DNA from: Diphasiastrum complanatum
Taxonomy: Eukaryota; Streptophyta; Lycopodiopsida; Lycopodiales; Lycopodiaceae
DNA: 64,000 nucleotides
Assembly: GCA_029204225.1 (NCBI GenBank)
Contig: CM055106.1
Coordinates: forward strand, 20,641,285 to 20,705,284
Reading direction: 5' to 3'
The notes under the pieces were generated by a model. It worked only from the letters and a program-made list of their open reading frames with translations. It ran no database searches and was not told where the DNA came from. This document shows positions 56,881-64,000 of the stretch, piece after piece. Positions within the stretch are counted from its first letter, which is position 1. Each line of letters begins with the position of its first letter. Made by a program: the position numbers and the translations under genes.

Positions 56881-56881
56881 C

Positions 56882-57703
56882 TGTGGGGTCGAAGATCTCT
56901 CATAGTATAGCCCTTCCACCTGTCAACAAAGGTTAGATCACTTGATAGGTGCCTAACTATGCATAGATGCTACTTTTAGTTAATTTCCTACTTTCTCCCT
57001 TAACTCTACTCACCACTATACTACTCCTCTTTAGGTCTACTCCTCTACACTAAGATTCATCATAGTTTTGGTTGAAGGGAAGGGATGGAGAAGAAGAGAT
57101 TCAGAAGAGAAGAGAAAGAGAAAGAAAGAGAGTGAGGGTGGAGGTTAGCTCAAATGCTCCTTATGCTTGCTAATGGAAAAACATTCACTATGGCAACCAA
57201 TAAAACATGAAAATGGATAGCAATAGAAAACACAACCAAGAGCAATAGCAAGTAGTAAATAGCAAATGAGGATGCTTCTCTTCCAAAAATGGTAGAGTTT
57301 CCTCCTTCTCATTAAGCATCCAAATAGTGTACAAATGGTGCCTTTTTATAAAATGGGGAAGGCCCTTGCCCCTCAATCTTATTGGCTAATATTCACAATG
57401 ATCCTAACCATTCATCTTGGACCCAACTTGATCCAAGGGTCCACAAAAAGTATATTAGAAATCACAAGATTCATGTGAGTCCCAATTTGGACCCAACTCT
57501 AAAAAGTGATCTCTAAGTTTAAAAATGACATTGGGCCTCTAGTTTTATTTTAATTACAAGGCCCAAGTCAAGTTTATTTTATTTACAACTTCAATTGTCT
57601 GTGCATTGGGCCATGGGCTTATACACGCATGATGCCATGCCCTTGCAACACATTTTATTGGAGGATTTTATTTATTTACACTTTGTTGGGAATACTCCCA
57701 ACA
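56882..57703 (-). mobile_element. 5' LTR of Gypsy element I (822 bp)
   Basis: It runs from TGTGGGGTCGAAGATC to ATACTCCCAACA. On the minus strand its first 20 bases are a palindrome (TGTTGGGAGTATTCCCAACA). The sequence to its right is gag of a B-family Copia on the same strand, so the Gypsy element jumped into that Copia. The left partner LTR is missing because the element is truncated at 53.88 kb. Confidence 0.8.
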
Positions 57704-58601
57704 AGTATCCTTTGATGACTCTGCAACGTTTGTCTTTTTAGCTTTGTTTTTTCTTTTTGGGTTGAATCTGCAATCATATGCAGAATGCCCTTTCTTCTTG
57801 CAATGAACCAACATTTGTTGGTCGTATGGCCTGGTTTGTGACAGTGATCGCAGAAAAGAAGATTATTGATTTCAGGACTTCGTCTTCTCGAATCTTGGCT
57901 TGTTTTTGTTCTTCTTCTTTCCTTTCGTGAAGAGAGCCTTCTCTTGATCACTGCTTCCCTCTCCTTCATCTCTTATTAGTCTCTCATAAGCAACAAGACT
58001 GACTGCTTTGTCGAATGCCATATCTAGTAGACTCAGTATGAGCATTCTCAGCGGCTGATAGGACGTAGGTAGAGATTTCATGAAGTACATCAGCTGCTGT
58101 GGTGTTGGGACCTGGTGCTCCTGTCCTGATGTAGCGAGTTGAGTGAAGATCGTTCTGATCTTCTCAATGTGCTGATCTAACTTGTTGCCATCCCACCATA
58201 TGGATTGCAGCTGATTTTGAAGGTGCATGACTGAAGCTGCAGTCCTCACTTCACACTTCTGCTTTAATCTTTCCCACACTGCATGGCTGCTTTCGCAGTC
58301 TTCAATCTGCATGAGTAGGTCTTTATTTATGGACGAAATGATGATCGCCATTCGTGCTCATCCTTTCTGATCCATTCAGCTCTCCTCGGGTCTCCCTCTG
58401 AAGGCTGCACCTCTGAGAGCTCGGTCACCGACCAGATGCCTTCGTCCTTCAGGAGTGTTTTGATTTTGAATTTTCAAATTCTATAATTTGCACCATCAAG
58501 ACTGATTACTATTCTAGTCTGGATTGTCGTAGCCATATTGTGTTGTTTGGAAGAATCACTACTGTGATATGAGTATTGATAACATGTTGGCTCTGATACC
58601 A
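57704..58601 (-). pseudogene. Second copy of Copia family B: gag and primer site
   Basis: The frame 58351-57872 has AVWERLKQKCEVRT, MHLQNQLQSIWWDGNKLDQH, LMYFMKSLPTSYQPLRMLIL and the Lys-rich end with DEGEGSSDQEKALFTKGKKK. The first knuckle CDHCHKPGHTTNKC is in the next frame (about 57850-57800); the second is partly deleted. Similarity to 30409-31335 is about 90 percent by eye. The primer site on the minus strand is at 58589-58601. The gag start region holds frameshifts near 58350-58450. Confidence 0.87.
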
Positions 58602-58869
58602 TATCGCGAAAGCTTTTTCTTTTTTCATGTTCATCCTCTCTCTTTTGATTTGCGAACAATTTTTTGTCTTTGAATTTTCTTTTCGTGTGAAAGCTCTTAC
58701 GGGATCCCAGACACTCGACTACGCATCACAAAACATATTTTATTCTAGCTTTCTTTCTCTATTCGCTACGTCTCTCTCTGTTTCTTACAGATCTCTATAT
58801 TCAGTATCTCTCTTCTTTTAGTTATGATCTAGAGAGGATTGTTGATACCTCCAGTATGTGGAGTTTACA
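58602..58869 (-). mobile_element. 5' LTR of the second family B copy, with internal deletion
   Basis: TATCGCGAAAGC (TGTCGCGG with changes) up to ATGTGGAGTTTACA matches 22149-22611 at both ends, but about 190 bases in the middle are missing. The LTR may extend further right: here GTTTACAAG continues as ATAGCTAAACG, whereas at 22611 the sequence switches to another element. Confidence 0.8.
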
Positions 58870-59227
58870 AGATAGCTAAACGTGGAATCACAAGACTAGT
58901 TAACGCTAATCAACTAGTTAGTTAGTCTCCATCGTTGCTATTCGTTTCAGCTGGGCGTAACTGCCAGCTGGCAACGCAAAGGATTTCTCTTCGTTTGTTT
59001 TGTTCTTTTCGTTTCTTTTTGTAGTCTTCGTTCTGCGTCCATTTTGCGCTTTGCCGTCCTGGAGGTGTGTTTACGATTCGCGATTGATTTGCGAATCATT
59101 CGTGCTCCAAGTCAAAGACATGTTGACTATCGCGAATTGTTCTCGTTCGACCTTCGTGTCTTGTTCGTGCTACGACAAAGTTGCAGGAGCTCACCATTTT
59201 TGACACAAATAACCAATGGCATGTTCT
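58870..59227. other. Non-coding stretch, possibly the rest of the family B LTR
   Basis: It contains TTCG-rich phrases (GATTCGCGATTGATTTGCGA, TTGTTCTCGTTCGACCTTCG) like those in the family B LTR, and a CAGCTGG...CCAGCTGG repeat near 58950-58970. No gene is seen. Confidence 0.4.
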
Positions 59228-60240
59228 TCACTTTATGCATGGTGAAGTCTGGTTCATTGTATTGCAAGGACCCCCAGCTACATAACGTTTCATAACCTCC
59301 AAGAAGTTATTAAATACTTCATCGAAACAAAATAAGGTTAAAGTATACTCATCAAAATTTTTGTAGAGACTTTTTAATGGCAATTTTCCGTTTAGGGCTT
59401 CAACGTTTACACTCCTCACAATGCCACGGAGACCTTGGTAGAACAAGGCCATACGTCTACTTGTTTCATTATCCATCTTCACTCCTTTGATGTAAGCGGG
59501 TCGTCCCAAGGAGATCCATGTCTCGCGTGCACGTTCCATAATCTTAGGTAGGGTTGTTTTCTTCTACATTGCATGTGGTTGGAAATTCAAGTGGTCTGAT
59601 TCCAAAATGTAACGTGCCTCATCTTTGAATATGCATATAAAACAATGCACATAGGCGAATAAAAAATCATACAATGGTTTTGCAAGCCTCGTGTCTCTCA
59701 TAGGTATTTCAGTACATGCATAACAGAAGTGTTGGCCATCTATAGGCTCAAATCTGCAATGTGACAAAAATCTATTTTTGCACAAGCCATCCATTCCCAA
59801 GCCCTCGTTAGTGTCCACCTCCATAGGATAATGCTCTTTGTATTTGGTGGCTGCCTCCACCATATATTTTTTTTGGAACTCACGGTAGGTCGCCATGTAT
59901 TTTTGAGAGCTATCAAAGTCTATGATAGAGTCATCTCCTTCTTGGAACGTCATTGGTCTTAGACACACATCTATTGATAATGGTGGTGGGCCATTTTGCA
60001 TGCACACTGCTTTATACAATTGCTCTGCGAATGAGTAGTCAAGGGCTCGTTGGTTGGTAGAAAAAGAGACTCTACGTATATTCCTAAAATCCACCCTATA
60101 CATGTTTCTTCCCCAAACATAGCCGACATCATCCGTAGAGTATGCATCAAGATTCACATTTGTATCACCCTCAAACTCCTCCAATACATCTTCGGGATCA
60201 GATTATGATACAAGGTCCTCATAAGTTGATATTCTCATGT
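59228..60240 (-). pseudogene. Unrecognised protein frame with two in-frame stops
   Basis: One frame runs through the whole block, with a TAA at about 60205 and a TAG at 59564-59566. It starts MRISTYEDLVS, then (after the TAA) SDPEDVLEEFEGDTNVNLDA, VWGRNMYRVDFRNIRRVSFS, YKAVCMQNGPPPLSIDVCLR, FCYACTEIPMRDTRLAKPLY, FICIFKDEARYILESDHLNF. After the TAG comes MERARETWISLGRPAYIKGV and FDEVFNNFLEVMKRYVAGGP. There are no frameshifts in about 335 codons, so decay is mild. I recognise no domain; a CYAC pair and aromatic-rich helices are the only notes. It is divergent from the Gag-like frame at 60237. Confidence 0.5.
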
Positions 60241-61690
60241 CAGATATATTCAGAACCCTTGGTTGCATTGCTCGTTTGCCCGCGGTTCTAATGCAAAATA
60301 ACATAGAGACAAGAGAAGAACAAGCTTTACCAGGAAGGGATGTTGACCAAAATGATTTAATAGATCAAGATCAAAATCTGGAACATGATCCAAAGGCATG
60401 TGTTGCTGCTTGTAATGTGATGCTGCGTCAAAGAGGGCAATGTTCATATTGTTTCGAGAACCATCACATTGCCAATTGCCCAACTAAGAAGTTTCATGTT
60501 ACAAAACCAACAGTAGTAGAAAAGCCTCAAAAGTACCAAGATCCGCCCTTGACAACAAGCAAGCAAGTTGAGCAGATGGCACACCCAAGCAGTTCATCTT
60601 CAAGATATGGGCCCATTTTTAAGATAATAGGTCAAAGATTGCCGCCAATTGTGCATTCGCCATGTGCATCACCAACATCTACGATAGCTGAAACCCACGA
60701 CAACTCTCCACTATATTATGTGGAAGGACTTAGTGAAGATCATATACCAGTTTATGCAATCTAGCTCCAAGGCGATGGCATTTTGCCAATAATACGATGC
60801 TATGGATGTGGTGGAAGACATTGCAAATCAGAATGCCCACACGAAGGTAACCCAACAGCCTTCATGGCATTATGTTCAAATTGTGGCATTGGACATCCTT
60901 TCCTAGATTGTCTGTTGCGATTACAATCGACTATGGCAAAATCCATCTTTGCAATGCATGTGAGTCGCCAAAAGGCAAATCCAGTCACCCAGCACTACAA
61001 ACGCAAGATCATAATTCCACCAGGCTTTGAAATGGTTGTTGAATCGAGGGATATTGCAAAGGTCGCCAAATGTGCTGAAACGTCCGTCAAAAGAATTGAA
61101 GTACTTTCAGACATGACGGAACTGGTAGAGACAATCAAGCAACAAGCGACAACTGATCTTATGAAGAAACTACCAGAAATTGTTCAACAGGCGATACAAC
61201 GATCCTTGGACGTTGTAATACCAACTGAACTCACAACTTGTAAGCCTTATGATTTACAAGTCAAATGTGCTTTCACGAAGAGAGGCAAGGCCAAGGCAGT
61301 TGATTACAACCCATTACAGAGATCAACAACGAGTAGTCAACCCCTGAAGCCAACGTGTTCCAGTAGCAAGCCAACCACCACAACGCCAAATCTGGTTACA
61401 TCAACGATCAAAGGGCCAAATCTAAGAAATCCAAGCCCGACATGGCCTCCCATCCAGCAAGCACCAACACTTCAAGTATCAAAACCTTGTACTCAAGCGG
61501 TACTCTTGACTGCCGAATAAAGTCTTCAAGTTCAGGCATATTATGAACACATGGATCGATTAAGCAGTCAATCAACCGGACCCGGTTTTCAATGATGACA
61601 GTTATCCATTTGTCGAAGAACAAGGTTATCAAGAATGGCTGCCAGACTTTTATTGAAAATCGGGCAAGTCCGGGTTCTTGCAACACTATC
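60237..61690 (+). pseudogene. Gag-like protein with three variant zinc knuckles, copy 2 (well preserved)
   Basis: The first frame (60237-60764) has CSYCFENHHIANC and a Ser-rich tail; after one TAG (60762-60764) the second frame (60783-61520) has CYGCGGRHCKSEC, CSNCGIGHPFLDC, then MAKSIFAMHVSRQKANPVTQ, a helical segment (ETIKQQATTDLMKKLPEIVQ) and a basic Ser/Thr/Pro-rich tail. All three knuckles have the spacing CX2CX3HX4C. Both frames are in phase, so only the TAG separates them. A further piece near 61590-61650 reads DDSYPFVEEQGYQEWLPDFY and stops. It parallels 42.6-44.0 kb. The capsid part present in copy 1 is absent here. Confidence 0.6.
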
Positions 61691-61867
61691 CATCAATAAA
61701 GCATCAAGTTTTACGTAAGTGAACACTTATCTACACTTTTCCTGGGGCAAAACAAAAATATATATCTATGCTCTCTACAATTGTGACAATGCCATGGACT
61801 CATCATCAACAAATGCTACCATCCCAAAGATCCGTCACAGGCAGTGCCATGGAACTGGCACATGTTT

Positions 61868-62245
61868 GGTCATGGGAGAATGTTGCCCTATTCTGGGCAT
61901 GACATGGAATATTCTAAAAGTCGGCAAAAGTCTCCTATAGTAAACCCAAATGCTACATGAATGTGGTAGAGAGTCGGAAGTATTAGGATCAGGCAACTAG
62001 TTGGCATTCTGCGCATATGAGTCCAACATTGGGCCTTTTAGAAAGTGCCATGTGCACTAATATCTAAATAAAATATTTTTAACTGAGCTTTTGCAAGTTC
62101 CTAAGTTAAGAAACACAACTTGCACCCAAGAAACAGAAAGTGATTCGGTCATGGGAGAATGTTGCTTGATTCTAGGAATGACATGGAATATTCTAAAAGT
62201 CGGCAAAAGGCTCCTATAGTAAACCCAAATGCTACATGAATGTGA
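61868..62245 (+). repeat. Direct repeat of about 97 bp, 279 bp apart
   Basis: GGTCATGGGAGAATGTTGC at 61868 and 62147, each followed by GACATGGAATATTCTAAAAG, CCTATAGTAAACCCAAATGC and TACATGAATGTG. The copies differ at about eight positions. No gene is seen here. Confidence 0.93.
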
Positions 62246-62298
62246 TAAGGGACCATTTTCTTGTATTTCCATCATTCGAAGGTTAATAGAACTCTACC

Positions 62299-62451
<153 letters not shown>

Positions 62452-62681
62452 CTTTTTCTCTTTCCCTCCCTCATAATTTCTCTTCCTCTCTCTTCATGGT
62501 AATGTGAGTGTGAGATATGCTTAGTTTTTAGAATGCAGTTTTATGATCGGATCTTAAGCTAGTTGGTGAAAGGCAACATCTCCAAGGCTCTTAGTTGGAC
62601 CGAGCCCACTTCCCGTACTACACACGACTGGGAAAGAGATGGGAAACCCGTATTTTTCTTGGCTTAACAGTATTTCAAATC

Positions 62682-62757
62682 AAGTATAATCGATGGCACT
62701 ATCAACAAGTACAAGGCAAGATTATGTGCCTAGGGATTTGCTCAAATCCATGGATAA
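62682..62757 (+). pseudogene. Tiny Copia RT fragment
   Basis: The plus strand reads DGTINKYKARLCA, stop, GFAQIHG, which matches the Copia RT consensus KARLVAKGFxQxxG. About 25 residues only. It lies directly beside the minus-strand gag of the next element. Confidence 0.7.
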
Positions 62758-62767
62758 CATATTAGGC

Positions 62768-63991
62768 CTAGAGAGATACATTGAATTTTACATCAAGGCC
62801 ATTATCAAGCAATTGGCCAACACTAATAAGATTCTTGGTAAGCTTAGCTACATAAAGAACTTTAGAAAGAAAAAGAACTTTAGAGGATGCAAGCTTCAAG
62901 GGAATGCTCCCTATGCCTTCAATAGGACACTCAAAATCATTTGCAGTGTATATTGATTTCTTGACTCCATCATAAGGTGCAATAGAAGAGAAAGAGTCCT
63001 TGGAGCTACACATATGTGAAGAGGCTCCACTATCAATATACCATAGTCCGTCCTTCTTGAAAGGAGTAGATGAGAAACGAGAGACCATAAGAGATCCCTC
63101 TCCATCACTTGCAATAGTGTCTTCCTTCTCATTGGTAATGTTGGCTTGCTTGAGTTGATTCTTCTTCTTGAAGCAATTGGTGGCATAATGACCTTTCTTG
63201 CCACAATAAAAGCACTTGATCTTCTTCTTCTTGAGCTTGGATGATGAAGCATTAGAGGAATCAACTTCCTCCTCATCTTTGTCTTTGGATTTGACTTTGT
63301 CCTTGCTTGAGGATTGTTGATGTTGGTTCTTGCTCCTCCCTTTGTGCTTATCCTTGGCAAAGAGAGCTTTTCCATCATTATGAGTGAGAGAAAGCTTGTC
63401 CATCCTCAAGAGCTTGTACTCTTGTCTTGATTCTTCCGAAATTAGCACACTTTGGAGAGCCTCCAAACTTGGTAGCTCCTCCTTAATGGCATAGGATTGG
63501 ACAAGGTTATCAAATTCACTTCTCAAGCCATTGAGAATGACTTGAACTAGCTCATTTTGATTGATGGAATCACCAATACAAGCAAGTTCTCTATGAATAT
63601 CTTTTACTCTCAAAACATAACTAGATGCACTCTCATCACTCTTTTGGCTACTTTGAAAGATTTGATTCCTAAGAGTGAGAAGCCTAGAGGTATTCTTAGC
63701 CTCATAGATAGCCTGGAGACAATCCCAAGCTTCTTTGGCTGTTGTACAAGTACCTATCTCCCTCAATATCTCATTAGAGACATTCATCTTAATGTAGTGG
63801 AGAGCCATCCTAGCTCTCTTTTTGTATTTTTGAACCTCTTGAAGAACTTGTGGTTCTTCTTCAAGGCCAAGAACTATGTCCATCACGTCTTGAAGGATCA
63901 AGATGGACTCCATCCTCATTTTCCAAATTGAATAATTTGAAGTGGTCAATCTTTCACTTGGTTCCAACAAGGATGAACCCATTGAAGACAT
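62768..63991 (-). CDS. Copia Gag-protease frame, intact for 407 codons
   Basis: The frame begins MSSMGSSLLEPSERLTTSNY at 63991 and is open through gag (ALHYIKMNVSNEILREIGTC, EAWDCLQAIYEAKNTSR, QVILNGLRSEFDNLVQSYAI), a Lys/Ser-rich segment, a complete knuckle CFYCGKKGHYATNC, the protease WYIDSGASSHMCSS and the pre-integrase start LTKNLISVGQLLDNGLDVKF, ending at 62768 in FNVSL and a stop. This is the best preserved retrotransposon frame in the window. Integrase and RT do not follow on the left, so the element is truncated. The LTR and primer site lie beyond the right edge. Confidence 0.92.
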   Translation of the reverse strand: MSSMGSSLLEPSERLTTSNYSIWKMRMESILILQDVMDIVLGLEEEPQVLQEVQKYKKRARMALHYIKMNVSNEILREIGTCTTAKEAWDCLQAIYEAKNTSRLLTLRNQIFQSSQKSDESASSYVLRVKDIHRELACIGDSINQNELVQVILNGLRSEFDNLVQSYAIKEELPSLEALQSVLISEESRQEYKLLRMDKLSLTHNDGKALFAKDKHKGRSKNQHQQSSSKDKVKSKDKDEEEVDSSNASSSKLKKKKIKCFYCGKKGHYATNCFKKKNQLKQANITNEKEDTIASDGEGSLMVSRFSSTPFKKDGLWYIDSGASSHMCSSKDSFSSIAPYDGVKKSIYTANDFECPIEGIGSIPLKLASSKVLFLSKVLYVAKLTKNLISVGQLLDNGLDVKFNVSL

Positions 63992-64000
63992 TTGAAGTGA

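Noticed and set aside
59228-60240. Endogenous viral gene
   Set aside because: Considered because of the single long frame with a TAG, but no viral motif was recognised, so it is left as unknown.

Overview
This window looks like nuclear DNA of a vascular plant with a large, AT-rich, repeat-swollen genome. The reasons are that almost every recognisable coding block is a Ty1/Copia or Ty3/Gypsy retrotransposon piece with plant-type primer binding sites (initiator-Met tRNA for the Copia elements, Asp tRNA for one Gypsy element), that a plant CACTA-type transposase fragment is present, and that the one host-like gene belongs to the plant CID5/6/7 family (PAM2 plus Smr domains). A fern, lycophyte or gymnosperm would fit the repeat style and the Penelope-like reverse transcriptase, but the species cannot be fixed from this sequence.

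Layout. 1-4.2 kb: a minus-strand Copia derivative with gag and protease, a solo LTR inserted in it, and a long unrecognised open frame running off the left edge. 4.2-7.6 kb: a broken Gypsy element interrupted by an LTR. 7.6-11.4 kb: minus-strand Copia pieces, one with its 3' LTR. 11.4-13.7 kb: a plus-strand Copia derivative that shares the unrecognised block of the first element. 13.7-20.3 kb: mostly non-coding, with a tRNA-Arg half, an unrecognised decayed coding stretch and a long GA tract. 20.3-31.7 kb: a nest of three Copia elements (C interrupted by B, B interrupted by A), with a 378-bp inverted-repeat element inside C.

32.2-50.8 kb is the most unusual part. A compact intact CID7-like gene and about 3 kb next to it (candidate exons plus a Copia fragment) are present again in inverted orientation at 47-50.8 kb. 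Between the arms lie Copia fragments, a Penelope-like reverse transcriptase, a Gag-like pseudogene with variant zinc knuckles, a second inverted-repeat element and a deleted Copia element D. 51-64 kb: a Copia RNase H fragment, a CACTA transposase fragment, very long CT tracts, a truncated Gypsy element inserted next to a second B-family Copia, an unrecognised two-stop reading frame, a second and better Gag-like copy, and an intact Copia gag-protease frame at the right edge.

The only entry I would call a probable working host gene is the CID7-like one. Nearly everything else is mobile DNA in different stages of decay, and the order of events can often be read from the nesting. The best candidates for something undescribed are the shared unrecognised frame in the two Copia derivatives, the CATTAGAGG inverted-repeat family and the inverted duplication around the CID7-like gene.
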